DNA from: Prochilodus magdalenae
Taxonomy: Eukaryota; Chordata; Actinopteri; Characiformes; Prochilodontidae
NCBI GenBank assembly: GCA_024036415.1
Contig: JAMWET010000641.1
Coordinates: forward strand, 1 to 64,000
Direction: 5' to 3'
Length of the DNA: 64,000 bases
Shown piece after piece: positions 11,576-23,690 of the stretch (within the stretch, counting starts at the first letter, position 1; each line of letters begins with the position of its first letter). Under the pieces are notes generated by a model, which ran no database searches, was not told the DNA's origin, and was given only the letters and a program-made list of their open reading frames with translations. Both the position numbers and the translations under genes were made by a program.

Positions 11576-11690
11576 ACGGGGTGTGTGTGAGTGTGTGTGT
11601 GTGAGTGTGTGTGTGAGAGTGTGGGTGGTTGTGTGTGTGAGTGTGAGTGTGTGTGTGGGTGTGAGTGAGTGTGTGAGTGAGTGTGGGCCC
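11576..11690. repeat. Degenerate (GT)n microsatellite
   Basis: GTGTGTGAG-type units with interruptions. The paralogous tract in copy 2 is at about 17150-17250. Both end in GGGCCCACAT. Thr/His and Val/Cys repeat frames here are artefacts. Confidence 0.85.
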
Positions 11691-11745
11691 ACATGTGCTT
11701 TAACCCGAAGGTTGAAGTCACTGAGTTTACATTGGTAATGCTGCA

Positions 11746-12358
11746 CTACTGAGTTTACACGGGTAATAGTGAGCTGCTGAGTTAACTGGGTTCTCGCCTG
11801 CTGTGAATGTACCTTTTGTTATTGGGGTGTTAAGTTCTTTCCTGAACATTAAGTTTTCATTCTGAAGCTGCCAAACCGGGTTGTTCTGTGAGAGAGATTC
11901 AGAGTTGTTGCTGTAGAAGTAGTTTCAGAGTTCATTCTAAGCTGTGCATGATGAAGTAGTTTGCGGGTCAGAGGTCAGTGTGTTCTCTATATGTGATTAA
12001 GTGTCTGTACAGCTCATGTTATTCTGTCTTCTGGACATCTGGGCCTTGTGACATACTGATACAAACTTTTTTTTTGTTTGCATAACGAGCGGTTCTCTCC
12101 TGTTTTCTCTGGTTGTTATCCCTGGTTCAGACTTCTCCTGTGTCTATCGACTTACTCTCTTTTGGATTCTCCCCTTAGGTTCTGATTACTGTTTGTTTTG
12201 ACTCTTTTATTTACCATATATGTATTAACACTCTCAAATAGTCCATTTAAAATCCATTATTAAAGAGAACACGAAGCTAGAAAGGTGGTAAAATTCTAAT
12301 GGAAAATGGACAAAATGCCTTTCATCTTTACGATTACATATTCTCACCTACTGCACTG
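11746..12358. other. Spacer between duplication blocks 1 and 2
   Basis: No exon seen. The part at about 12040-12215 (GGTTCTGATTACTGTTTGTT) is T-rich and loosely resembles the body of repeat family D, but without a clear tail. Confidence 0.35.
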
Positions 12359-13855
12359 ATTCTGTGTGAAATGTGTCCTAGTTGTTTGTTTTAATAAGCT
12401 TTTAATAAAGTTCTGTTACTGTCTGTGTTAACTGACCATAGGCCACAGATGCAGCAGACAGAGATTAATCCAGCACTGATGGTTTTACATGGTGAGCATC
12501 AGGTGTGGATATATTGTGGTGTTCTGCCAAATCTGTTACAAAAATTTCATAAAATCATAAAATAATTGAATTATAATTTCACTGGGACACAGCCACACAG
12601 ACACAGTAGCTGACTCAGCAACATATATTCCTTTTCTGCTGAGGGTGCTGTTGGCAAGTAATTGACAAGTGATGAAAATGATCTGGTGGAATGTGTTCTG
12701 GACGGCGTTTGCCAGACTGAGTGCAGTACATGAGAATGTGTAATTGGTAAAAAGAGAAAAGTGTTGTTTCTCTTTTACATCAGAATTTTACCATCTTTCT
12801 AGCTTCTATTTGATCATCACATTTCAAATCTCCTATTAGACAGTGTAAATGTATATATGGTGAGCTACATTTTAATCTACATATCTTTTTAACACCATTA
12901 CAGCAAATCGCATAAATAATCTTTATTTACATAATAATTATGTAATGGCAAATTAAAATATTTAATTATTTAGATTATATTTCATATTTAAATTAACAAT
13001 GTAAATGCAGATATACAAGTGCATTCCTATTTAAAATTTATTTCACATTCACTGACATGCCCACATATTAAAATGGTTTTCATATGAATAAGGAGTTATT
13101 TTCTTAAATGTAAATAATAGACAGTGTGACTCCTCTATGACCCCCCTATGACCCCCTCTATGACCCCCCTGTACATTATTAGTTTAAAGTGACTCGCATG
13201 TACAATTTAAACATCAATAAACCCCTGAAAAGCACTGGATGTAGTAAATACAGTATCTACTCCAAATATAACCTTTAATATCTTTAATCATGTTTCACTG
13301 AATCTGACCTTTATACACCTTTTCAGTACTGACTCAAATCTAAAGCTCTAAATAGTCTTTTAAACTCCTATTTAGTGAGTCACAGACTGACTCTACTGCC
13401 TCAGACATCTTAAAATATCTATGTAACTTGTAGTAGATATAAAATGCAGATGAACTCGAATCACAACACTGACTTATTACTGATGATTTGATATGTGCTC
13501 TTTGTTTTGGACTGATGTGTAAAATCATTTCATCTCTCTGATCTCTGCTGGCTTGTGATGAATTTGTGAGAAGATAAGATATGCGGTGATGCGGCTGCAG
13601 TGTGTGTGTGTGTGCAGTCTGTGTTTCACAGTCTCTGTTTTTGTATCTGGGGTAGAATTACAGCCTGTAGGACGTTTAGGTGAAATAGTTTTAAGGTACA
13701 GATTGACTCTGCTCTCTCCATCTCTACTCTCTTTCTCTCTCTCTCTTCATCTGTCTATCTCTCTCTCTCTAACACTAACACACACACACTCTGTATGTCA
13801 AAGTTCTCTTGGTGTCACTGTGGTCTTAAATAGAGACTGTAATTCAGTAACTCAC

Positions 13856-14029
13856 TGTAGTTTCTCCAGTTTACAGTGTGGATCCTCCAATAGACCAGAG
13901 AGCAGCTTCACTCCTGACTCTCCTGGATTATTAGCCCTCAGATCCAGCTCTCTCAAGTGTGAGGGGTTTGATTTCAGAGCTGAAACTAAAGCAGCACAGC
14001 CTTCCTCTGTAATAATGCAGCTGGACAGA
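13856..14029 (-). CDS. NLR leucine-rich repeat exon
   Basis: A 174-bp minus-strand exon with acceptor CTCTCTACAG and donor GTGAGTTACT, and the same split-codon phase at both ends as the other LRR exons. The uninterrupted 58-residue cassette starts LSSCIITEEGCAAL, contains PSHLRELDLRANN and ends HCKLEKLQ. It differs from the 9392 exon at only a handful of residues. It lies in copy 2 of the duplicated block. Nearest intact neighbours in the transcript are the exons at 18172 (before) and 9392 (after). Confidence 0.9.
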
Positions 14030-14367
14030 CTGTAGAGAGGAAAAAATTAAACCTCACATCATTATTAACATTCATAAACACCACACACTGAAAGAGAACC
14101 ACACACAGATGAACATTCTGACCTTGTATCACCTTGTATTAGTTTTACATTTCTAATATAAATATTCACACACGTCTAAACATTCATATCAGTGTGAAGT
14201 CAGAAGGGACTGCTTATAGACCTTAATGAGATGTTGGACTAAGTGAAAGAAAACACTGCTCCAAAAAGAATAGGTCAACTGAAATAATGGACTGAATTCT
14301 ACACCTCCCTCAAGAAGTAACTCCTACAGTGAGGTCAAAGATGTTATGTCTTCTCAGTCAGCTGTGT

Positions 14368-15498
14368 CAGGGCTCTAGAGTGCGACCAATTTGGTCGCAC
14401 ATGCGACCTAATTTCTCAATTGTGCGACCAAAAAAAATCTGAGGTCGCACCAGTGCAACCAGCCGTTCTTCGCCACTCTGAAAGTCTCCTTGTGGTTAAA
14501 AACAGACACACATTAGGCCCATTTCGTGGTCTAAACCAATCAAAGATAGCGAAGGGCGGGACCCCGGAGCGCCGTCAGCACTGAGTGATAGTACGTTCAG
14601 TAAACGAATCAGTGAGTGAACGGGAGCCCTCAGTTCACTGAACGAATTACTGAGCAAGCACAGTTCCCTCGCAATGAGAGTCTCCGCCACCAGATTCGCG
14701 GGTGATTCAGTGATTCACAGACCACACAGCAGTTCCCCTGCCGGCCTGCACGGTCGCTGCTGAGTCGAATCAGCTGAGGAAGTGATTCGGTTCATTATGT
14801 TTACTCAAATGATTCGTTCATTCGAACGAATCGTTCGCGAACGACACAACACTAGCAGTCAGACAGAGCGGTGAGTAGCCTAGGCCCGTCAGATAAACAG
14901 AGCGGGTGTAGCTGCGGATGACGAGAGACAATTAAAAAAATTATTTACAACATTTTGGTTAAGAATGTTAGTTTTAGGGCTGGTCCGTTCGAAAATTGTT
15001 AACCTGGGAGGCTGATGGCTCCGTGTCAGAGCGTTGGTCATGCCAAGCCCTGGTCCGGCATCAGATAACTAGCCACATACGATCGACTCCGAGTCACAGC
15101 CTGCACTGACTGTAAGGAGTGTGGGAAGACCATGGCCGGCAGTAGTGCGTTTGTGACTGGTTCTAATACATTTCGAATTGAAGCGCTGAAAAAGCACAAT
15201 GCATCTATAAAACACATTACATGCCCGACAAATGCACTGCCCAAGTGTTACCTTTCTTGTAGAATTGTGCTTCAAATAAAGAACTTTATGCTGACCACAT
15301 TGTTAGTTAATTATTTACAAGTCAATATTGCCTATATGGACAGCGATTTAAAAAAAAAAAAAGTGAACATGTAAAACTGCAGTTCTGAATGTGATGCAGT
15401 TGAAAATTTGGGTGCATCTAACTTATGTGCTGGTGCACCTAAGAAAAAACGTTAGGCGCACCAGTGCAACCAGTTCAAAAAGTTAGTCTAGAGCCCTG
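14368..15498. mobile_element. hAT-like non-autonomous element, 1131 bp
   Basis: Terminal inverted repeats start CAGGGCTCTAGA and end TCTAGAGCCCTG. Copy 1 (about 9890-9906) and copy 4 (about 34290-34306) preserve the empty site CAGCTGTGTATAAAAT, so insertion postdates the block duplication. The direct repeat at the borders is TGTGT (5 bp), shorter than the 8 bp usual for hAT, so the class rests on the CAGGG terminus and the interior. The interior has GCGACC/GGTCGC subterminal motifs near both ends, a GAACGAATCGTTCG palindrome at about 14822-14837, and a zinc-finger-like remnant at 15085-15240. There is no full transposase. Confidence 0.65.
15085..15240 (+). pseudogene. hAT-type zinc-finger remnant
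   Basis: In one plus-strand frame, CTDCKECGK is followed by FVTGSNTFRIEALKKHNAS and IKHITC. This is the Cys-Cys...His...His layout of the N-terminal TTF/BED-like zinc finger found in hAT transposases and their ZNF862-like relatives. It covers about 50 residues with no catalytic domain behind it. It fits the hAT-like termini of the element that contains it. Confidence 0.45.
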
Positions 15499-17150
15499 TG
15501 TGTATAAAATTTGGTGCACATTAAACAAAATGGAAAAGTGATGAAAAGAAAACATGGGTAGACCAAGAAAGACATAAGAGCATCAGGACAGGACACTCAA
15601 AGCAGTATGTCCTGAAAATAACAGGCTAAAGACGAGCAGTCATGGAGTGGGAATGACTGGATGGGAGGTTTTCAGTTCTTTTGGCCCTGCTGTGCTACTG
15701 AGAGGATATTAGGGGGTCAGCTGATGACAGAGCAGTACACACACACACACACACACACACAAAAACAGTATACAGTCCATCCCTTGCTTAGAAGGCTGGC
15801 ATTTAGACTCATACAAAGATTTAAACTGACTTATTTTTGTTTTTGCTGTGGAAGAATGTGGAAAAAAAAAAAGAAATAGCAATGTAGATGCTAAGTGCCT
15901 AGCCAGCTAACCTGTGTTTTGCCTTGCCTTAAAAAGCAAAAAAAAAAAACAAACAAACAAAAAAATTAAAATAAAGCTTTCAATAATTATCAAATTGTCT
16001 TGTTTGAACTATTGGCTGTGATGCCTCCATGATATCCAGTATGGCTCTGTTTCATCTGTATCCATAAGCTGTTAGGAATGTAAACAAATCCAGAAGAAAT
16101 GAATACAGTACAGACATAAGGCTCTGTCCATATACATATTTAATGTTCCATATAAATGAGCCTTAAGTCTGTAAGTGTAGCTGAGGTATTATTACTTTTT
16201 TATTATTTACTTTTCCCTGTTTTATTTGTTTTGCTGCAATATTTAAAGGAATATTCTCATGTGAACTTCACCAGAACTTTTATTTTGGTTTCCTAATTGA
16301 TGTATTGTGCACAAGTTAAACAGTTAAGTAGCTAGACTTTGCTCTTATGGTTTTGGTTCCTCCCCTGTGTTGTAGCTGGGGCCTGAATTACTGTGACCCC
16401 CAAAGTAAACGGCCAGTTTTGCCCATGTAGCCTGGTTAAAAATTTGTACAACTGTATTTATAGTTCATAGAAAACACGAACGTTCATAGCTGTTAAAACA
16501 GGCTCCTGTTGCTTTAAGAGATTTTCCGATATGCTAGGTTGCAGTGTACAAGCTGGACATGTGTTCGGTGTCAGCAGGTCAGTAGTACTCTTAACTCATT
16601 GGCTGAACAGCTGTAACTGACCAATAGTGGTGATCTAGGGGTGGGACTTGGAGAGAGAGCTGGAGCGGGGAGGACGAAGAGAAGGAGGTTTTGGAGGAGT
16701 TCGGGAGAGGTTGCTGCAGCATAGCTAAAATGTTAAATAAACTGAGTTGGTGTTCAGTAAATAACTGACCGTTGACTAACTTAAGGAGGGAAAATTGCAG
16801 TGATCCAACTTTGCTGCTTGTGTGCGCCTTCCCAGTGACTGTTTGTGCTGAACCAGGTCAGTTAGCGGTAGCGGCTAGCTCCACAGAGCGCCGGAGTTCT
16901 GCTCTCTGGGGCTTCGAGGAGGACATTACCCAGACAGGACTCTGAACTGCCGGGTTGTTCAGAATTCCTCCGGCACAGAGGTAGGACTGTACCCGCTTGC
17001 TTGCTGTATCTGCCGGGGGTAGTGAGAGACTGCTGCTGTGCTGAACATTCCTGAAAACGAGGGAACGTTGTTCATTTGGCTCAGAGAGTGAAGAGGCCAT
17101 TTTCTGTTTTTAAGGCCCCACCGCACACAAGTACCGGCACAGGCCTGCAA
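15499..17150. other. Distal part of block 2 (intron)
   Basis: Nearly identical to 9895-11576, with short indels and a shortened (CA)n. It includes the same AATAAACTGAG stretch and the same antisense open frames as copy 1. Those frames diverge without codon bias and are not supported as genes. Confidence 0.65.
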
Positions 17151-17194
17151 CGGTGTGTGAGTGTGAGTAAGTGTCAGTGTCTGTGTGTGTGAGT

Positions 17195-17239
<45 letters not shown>

Positions 17240-17250
17240 TGTCAGTGTGG
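17150..17250. repeat. Degenerate (GT)n microsatellite
   Basis: Paralogue of the tract at 11576-11690, with a longer uninterrupted GT core at about 17200-17237. Confidence 0.9.
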
Positions 17251-18055
17251 GCCCACATTTGCTTCAACCCTTTATTTAAATAACAATTATGTAAAAATAT
17301 TTAGATTATATTTCATATTTAAATTAACAATGTAAATGCAGACATACAAGTACATTCCTATTTAAAATTTATTTCATATTAACTACTGACATGCTCACAT
17401 ATTAAAATGGTTTTCATATGAATAAGGAGAGTTATATTCTTAAATGTAAATAAGACAGTGTGACCCCTCTATGACCCCTCTATGACATCCTCTATGACCC
17501 CTCTGTACATTATTAGTTTAAAGTGACTCGCATGTACAATTTAAACATCAATAAAACCCCTGAAAAACACTGGATGTAGTAAATACAGTATCTACTCCTA
17601 ATATAACCTTTAATAACTTTAATCATGTTTCACTGAATCTGACCTTTATACACCTTTTCAGTACTGACTCAAATCTAAAGCTCTAAATAGGAGTTTAAAC
17701 TCATATTTAGTGAGTCACAGACTGACTCTACTGCCTCAGACATCTTTAAATATCTATGTAACTTGTAGTAGATATAAAAATGCTGATGAACTCGAATCAC
17801 AACACTGACTTATTACTGATGATGATTTGATATGTGGTGTTTGTTTTGGACTGATGTGTAAAATCATTTCATCTCTCTGATCTCTGCTGGCTTGTGATGA
17901 ATTTGTGAGAAGATAAGATATGCGGTGATGCGGCTGCAGTGTGTGTGCAGTCTGTGTTTCACAGTCTCTGTTTTTGTATCTGGGGTAGAATTACAGCCTG
18001 TAGGACGTTTAGGTGAAATAGTTTTAAGGTACAGATTAACTCTTCTCTCTCTGTC

Positions 18056-18101
18056 TCTCACTCACTCACTCACTCACTCACTCACTCACTCACTCACTCA
18101 C
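18056..18101. repeat. (TCAC)n microsatellite
   Basis: About eleven TCAC units lie about 70 bp on the intron side of the LRR exon donor, where copies 1, 2 and 4 have CT-rich or AT repeats instead. This spot is a recurrent site of simple-repeat growth. Confidence 0.95.
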
Positions 18102-18171
18102 ACTCTGTATGTTTAAAAGTTCTCTTGGTGTCATTGTGAGCTTAAATAGAGACAGTAATTCAGTAACTCAC

Positions 18172-18345
18172 TCTAGTTTCTCCAGTTTACAGTGTGGATC
18201 CTCCAGCAGATCAGAGAGCAGCTTCACTCCTGACTCTCCTGGATTATTCCAGCCCAGATCCAGCTCTCTCAGGTGTGAGGGTTTTGATTTCAGAGCTGAA
18301 ACTAAAGCAGCACAGCCTTGCTTTGTAATACTGCAGTTAAACAGA
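18172..18345 (-). CDS. NLR leucine-rich repeat exon
   Basis: A 174-bp minus-strand exon with acceptor CTCTCTACAG and donor GTGAGTTACT. The uninterrupted cassette starts LFNCSITKQGCAAL, contains PSHLRELDLGWNN and ends HCKLEKLE. The LGWNN loop differs from the LRANN loop of the 9392 and 13856 exons. That loop is the variable surface position in the LxxLxLxxN repeat, so this copy may have diverged in binding surface. It lies in block 3 and is phase-compatible with all other LRR exons. Confidence 0.9.
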
Positions 18346-18618
18346 CTGTAGAGAGGAAAAAAAGAAAAAAAACTCACATCATTATTAACATTCATAAACA
18401 CCACACACTGAAAGAGAACCACACACAGATGAACATTCTGACCTTGTATCACCTTGTATTAGTTTTACATTTCTAAAATAAATATTCACACACGTCTAAA
18501 CATTCATATCAGTGTGGAGTCAGAAGGGACTGCTTACAGACCTTAATGAGCTGTTGGGCTAAGTGAAAGAAAACACTGCTCCAAAAATAAACAGTGAACT
18601 GAAATAATGGAATGAATT

Positions 18619-19101
18619 TATTGTGCCCCTGCTCGTGTGTAGCTACAAGCTCGGCAGATAGACAACAGGTTTCCCAAGAAAAGCCGGACGCCAAAATTCT
18701 CTTCAAAGATTTACTTAAGACTCACTGTAAAACTGTAAAGCAGACATACAAAATATATCTTAAGTACATTTGTTTCCTGACTGCATTTACATGGCACTGT
18801 ACATTAAAAAGAATAGAAGCCGAATTTTTAGCTTAATGCTAACTTCTATGGAAAAATCCACACAGACGTTAGCGGTTAGCATTTACAAATTAACTCGACA
18901 TATAGAACTTATTTTCGTTCATGAACCAAGGTTTACAACAGAAATAGTCTCAGTATAAGTTGCACAGCAACCATGACTATTTAGTTTCTTCACACAGCCT
19001 AAACTACCTACGCCAACACTGAAGGTACAAATAAAGTTTACTGCAGTGAATCCTGACCACCAGGGCTCTCTCTTCTTCCAGTGTAACAACAGAACATCAC
19101 A
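18619..19101. mobile_element. 483-bp insertion flanked by GAATT, possible solo LTR
   Basis: Copy 4 (about 34221-34232) and copy 1 (about 9825-9837) have continuous sequence where copy 3 has 483 extra bases, flanked by the 5-bp direct repeat GAATT (18614-18618 and 19102-19106). A 5-bp duplication, no coding frame and an AATAAA at about 19030, roughly 70 bases before the end, fit a solo LTR read on the plus strand. The left end, TATTGTGCCC, does not begin with TG, so the boundary or class is uncertain. Confidence 0.4.
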
Positions 19102-19106
19102 GAATT

Positions 19107-21809
19107 ACACACCTCCCTCAAGAAGTAACTTCTACAGTGAGGCCAGAGATGTTCTGTCTCCTCAGCCAGAACTGTGTATGAAATTTGGTGCACATTAAAC
19201 AAAATGGGAAAGTGATAAAAAGAAAACATGGGTGGACCACGAAAGACATAAGAGCATCAGGACAGGAAACTCAAAGCAGTATGTCCAGAAAATAACAGGC
19301 TAAAGACGAGCAGTCATGGAGTGGGAATGACTGGGTGGGAGGTATTCAGTTCTTTTGTCCCTGCTGTGCCACAGAGAGGATATTAGGGAGTCAGCTGATG
19401 ATGGAGCGCGTGCGCACACACACAAAAAAAAAAACAAACAAAAAAAAAACACATACAGTCCCTTGCTTAAAAGTCTGGCATTTACACTCGTACAAAGATT
19501 TAAACTGACTTTTTTGTTTTTTTTGGTGGGTCTTCTGCAAATCAGCTGGGTCTGGCTGACCGTCATCAGAACCTGACTCTTAATTCCCAAACTTTCACTT
19601 TTCAAATTTCAATTAAATCTGTAAGAATATAATCATCAGGTACTAAAGCAGAGGGTCACCTCGGTCTCAGAGAAGCACTCCACTGTAAACTCCTTCCTCA
19701 AGTCCAGTCATTCCAGTCACTTATTGCCCTTAATTTTCATGTTAGCTAATCATTTAAAACCCTTCACCTTAAACTAATGCTAAGCTAACGACAGAACAAT
19801 TAACACACAAAGTTAAGCTCAACAAACCCGTGGGCATTATCTTACCTCAGTCTTTAAACATGTGATCTAATTTACATAGTCTGTAGTATGGTACATAATC
19901 AATCACACACGGTGCCCTCCTCCAAATACACGGCTCTAAAGGTGTCTAGCTCCACTACCTCGATACTGCTGCTGTTACATCATCCACCAAAACTTTACAA
20001 AATGGCTGTAGTCTACAAAGACAGAGCCTATACTATTCCTATAGTTAAGGTGGACTGCTAGTTATCACAAATGAAGTTAACTGTTTAGAGTAGCACCCTA
20101 AAAGAGTTGGCAAAGAATTGAACAAATTCAGAAAAAAAAAAATTTACTTGCTGGAAATTCCAGCTGGGACTCAGCAGTGAGCAGTGGGAGGGAGAGGACT
20201 ATGAGTAGCTGGCATATCCATACTGATAACTCAGAGAGGCAGATCTGGCATCACCTGTACCAAATTTAGTCATATCAGCTCAAATGAAACTGCTGAAAAC
20301 ACCAGAACATGTATAGAGATAATAGAGAAGAAGTTTAATCTTTAAAAGAGAGGAGAACATCAAGCTCCACTCTTACTCCAGGTCTAAATACATCCACAGG
20401 TGTTTCTGTCCACCCTTCCACTGTGAGAAGATGCCTGAACACTATGGGTCTGAAAGGATGTGTAGCTGTTCAGGAAGCTCCTCACTGAGAAAAGGAGACA
20501 GACTGAACTTTGGAGTTTACTAGAAACATGGAATGGGAAAGTATCCCTGCAGATTTCTCTGGAAAACTGAAAGCTAGTAAAGGATAAAACTAAATCTATA
20601 ATAAAGGTAAAGAGTAACACATACTGAACACAGCTACATGTGGTTGATGGAGATTTCTGTGTAACAGTCTGTTCTATAACGTGTTTTCTGATTTTGTCTT
20701 GTGCCACAAATGAATAATTTGTACTTAATGGCTGTAAATAAATAAATGTTGGGTAGTCTGTGACTAGTCTACCCATCTCTATATACATACATACATAAAC
20801 AAATACAAATAAAGTCTTATAATGTGTGTTTAAACAACATGTGCATCATTATTTTATTTTTTGGATAAAATAATTATTTAAGATGTTAAAATATAATGTT
20901 TATGCTAGTATTATGATTGATCAGTACTATATCTTGGTCCACTGAATTATACCTGATAAATCGGTGACCTAGCTAGTTGACCATGCGGCTGCATCTTCAC
21001 TGATTAGTTACTTCACTCAGGCAGCAAAACATTAACACTCACCCTGGTAGATTGTACACAGACATACAAAGCAGATAGTATGTTCCTTTAACTGCTAATA
21101 AACTTCAGATGTCAGCATGTACTGTAGACCTGCCATAAGTAGTATTAAACCCAGTGTGGTGAAACCGTGTTAGCTGGAATTAGCTAGGTGGTAACATGAT
21201 ACAGCAGTCCACTAAACAAAGCCTACTTACAGAGTCACATTCCTGTTTTACATTCAGTTTAAATTCAGTTCTCAAACAGTAGTCCACTTTTCTATTTTAA
21301 CACCACCAGGCTCAACAGTGTAAGCCAGAAACCTGACAAGTTTGACTTAAAGAACATGTTACTTTTCCTCTTTCTGTCTATCTGCATTTACCCTCTGTCT
21401 GAAATGCTCTGTTAGAGCTCTTGTGTCTTTAAGCCCCGCCTCCTGATGAGCCCTGTGTGCTCTTATTGGCAGTTCTGATTTAGTTCTGATACCAGGCACC
21501 TGAAACAGTTCACTGAGTACTTGAGTACCTGTGCACTTCTCTAGAGGAAAGAGAGGAACAGGATCTTGTAGTGAAGCCTCAGGAAACACTAGGGAGTCTG
21601 TTCTGCCTCTCAGTTTGAGGCTTCATGTTGTGGTGAGGCCTTGTGGTGAGGCCTTGTGGTGGAGCATTCACCTGACTCATTACTTTTCACTGATAGTCAT
21701 CTAGTTAAAATATCAAACCTGTTTTATATTAAACAGATGTAGTTCAGAAAGCAAACCAAGGTCTAACAGTTCACTTTGCTCTTTAATTACTATTTCAGTC
21801 TCTTTATAC
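19107..21809. other. Duplicated intronic DNA, block 3
   Basis: Paralogous to about 34231-37573 in block 4. No coding exon is visible in either copy. The open frames at 20384-20788 and 36355-36567 are counterparts that do not share an intact reading frame, which argues against a gene. Confidence 0.6.
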
Positions 21810-22655
21810 TAGAACTGAGTGTAGCCATTAGACAGATATGAGAGAATGAGTGAAAGAGAGGGGTGAAATGGAAAAGAGCAGAACTGATTACGCCAGTTTA
21901 TGCACCCTCCTACTAAACCATGAAAACCATCAAGGAAAGTTGGACATATTTCATCAAAACGGGAGAAAAAAGACTACACATACTGCAGACAACATCTCAC
22001 ACACAATGTACAAAAACTACACACCGCTCTTTAATATCAGTGGAGTATGTTTTGCGGGTTCTCAGGATAGTTGTGACGGGGTGTTAGAACATGTTCTCAG
22101 TTGTACAGTCTTCACTGCTGCCATTCTGAATCAGCCCACGTGGTGTTAAGCACAGTCGTCGTAACAGTCTATGTGCATGTCGTCCTTGGTTGTGCAGCCG
22201 TCTGCCAATGGTGCTGGCACTAATAGGGTGACTCATGGAGGGCACCACTGCTCACTGCACGGCCTAATGTGAAACATGAATCTCGAATCATTTGCACGTC
22301 TCACATCATTTGCACGTCTCACAATGTAAAACCTAACCGCCAAATTTCGTTTCTGTGGACCAATTCCTTCTGGGTACAACAATTTGTTCAAACACTTTTG
22401 ACAATGACTATGTATGTGTAGTGATTTTATTCAGTAACTAAGACAAATTGTCGGTATGGCATAAAATCTTGGTCCCATTCTGATGGATGTCAGTTAGAGA
22501 ACTGAAACCAGGAGTTTACAGATGGCCTCTACAGGAGCCTCTACAGGGGGCCCCTGCTCTGGATATCTGCTCTGGCACATCCTGTCTTGCAGCAGAGATA
22601 ATAGATATCCTTGTGACTTGCAAGCTCAGCAGTTTCTCAACACAAGACTTTTACA
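21810..22655. other. Block 3-specific segment
   Basis: About 845 bp absent from block 4 at the matching point (about 37573). It includes GTGGTGTTAAGCACAGTCGT and following sequence at about 22140-22180, related to 55914-55955 (GTGGTGTTAAGGACAGTCGT). No exon, termini or target duplication could be defined, so insertion in block 3 and deletion in block 4 are both possible. Confidence 0.4.
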
Positions 22656-23690
22656 AAGCCCCTAGACACAGACTCTTAAGAAATCCACTAAAGTGACATT
22701 TTCTCTGCGTAACTGTGCTAGAACTGGTCTGTTAACTGTTTTAGTGATGGTTTGTTAAACCGCCAGTCTGGAATTCACATCCAGTCAGAATCCATTTTAG
22801 AACTGTAGATTTGAGTATGCTGATGTCTTCTTCCACCTCTCTCTCTGTATGTTATGATTCTTAAACTGCAACCCAGTTTCTTTCATCAAAATTATTATTA
22901 ACATTTTTAGGCCTTTTCCTTTTTATAAATAATTTAGAATCTCACATGTGTAATTGTAGTTATTAGAACTGTGTTGATTGAATCAGGATTTAAAACACAA
23001 TCCTCTGAATTATGTTTTACCTTTTACCTCTACCTTCTAGTGTAACCATGCTATTCTTCATTCCCATGTAACCTCTTAGCAGTAGGATTGTTAAAGGTTA
23101 ATAACTGGTTATACTTATTAACCTCAGGATATATAGAATATATAGTATCTTAGATCATTTCTCTCATTTTGTTAACCAAATTTACCTACATCCTACACAT
23201 GAAATGCTTGTAATAGTTTAATGATGATAATGATGCTTTGAAATTCTTAAATGTATGTTTATATGTAAGACACCTTTGTGGAAGAATGAGCAGACAAAGT
23301 TCATATGCATGAAGAAGTGAACTGTCCACTCCTTTGATCTGCCTTCAAGGCCTGTATATATACTCAGGTCACACACAGAGATAGAAGCTCGCTCGAGTCT
23401 CTTTCCAAGTCTCTCAGAGTCTCTCTCAGCCTGGCTCTGTAAGCTGAGCTGAGCAGACGAGAAAATCACAGCTGACCCAAGCAGATGACCATAGGGCCTG
23501 TGCTGGAGATGGGTCCCCCTAGGAGCAGAGCTACTTAGAAAGAGCCCTTGAAAGAAGACCAAGATGTAGCCAGGGGTTCGGTCCACCTGACTGCATTCCA
23601 CTGAACAAAGCATCAAGAGCTGGCGACCAAATAAGCCAGCACCAACTGCCAGACAATGTGGCCAGCTGTGAGTGCCCAAGCCAGGCCTGC

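Larger units (their letters stand above)
8893..11745. repeat. Segmental duplication block, copy 1
   Basis: Carries LRR exon 9392-9565 and matches copy 2: 8893-9144 with 12359-12605, 9566-10000 with 14030-14367, and 9895-11735 with 15490-17260. Relative to copy 2 it lacks about 1.06 kb between CACAGACACAG and GACGTTTAGGTG at about 9143, and lacks the hAT-like insertion. Its distal third (about 10790-11560) contains a GC-rich stretch with AATAAACTGAG and no convincing coding frame. Confidence 0.85.
12359..17271. repeat. Segmental duplication block, copy 2
   Basis: The best-preserved full version of the unit. It contains the 5' part (12359-12605), the 1.06 kb missing from copy 1 (12606-13668), LRR exon 13856-14029, the exon flank, a hAT-like insertion at 14368-15498, and the distal part to GGGCCCACAT at about 17250. 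It abuts copy 3 without a spacer at about 17271, where the sequence jumps back to the TTTATTTAAATAAC landmark found at about 12919. Confidence 0.85.
17272..23690. repeat. Segmental duplication block, copy 3
   Basis: Matches copy 4: 17272-18618 with 32740-34230, 19102-19590 with 34231-34720, 19560-21805 with 34690-37573, and 22655-23690 with 37573-39985. It contains LRR exon 18172-18345. Copy 3 alone has the 483-bp insertion at 18619 and about 845 bp at 21810-22655. Copy 4 alone has the 579-bp TIR element, the hairpin and the Tc1-like element. Confidence 0.85.

Noticed and set aside
11284..11746. Paired antisense and sense ORFs, also in block 2 at 16858-17267
   Set aside because: The frames diverge between the two copies and run into the GT repeat. 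There are no domains or splice context.
20384..20788. 134-codon ORF
   Set aside because: The block 4 counterpart (36355-36567) is shorter and shifted by indels, so the frame is not maintained.
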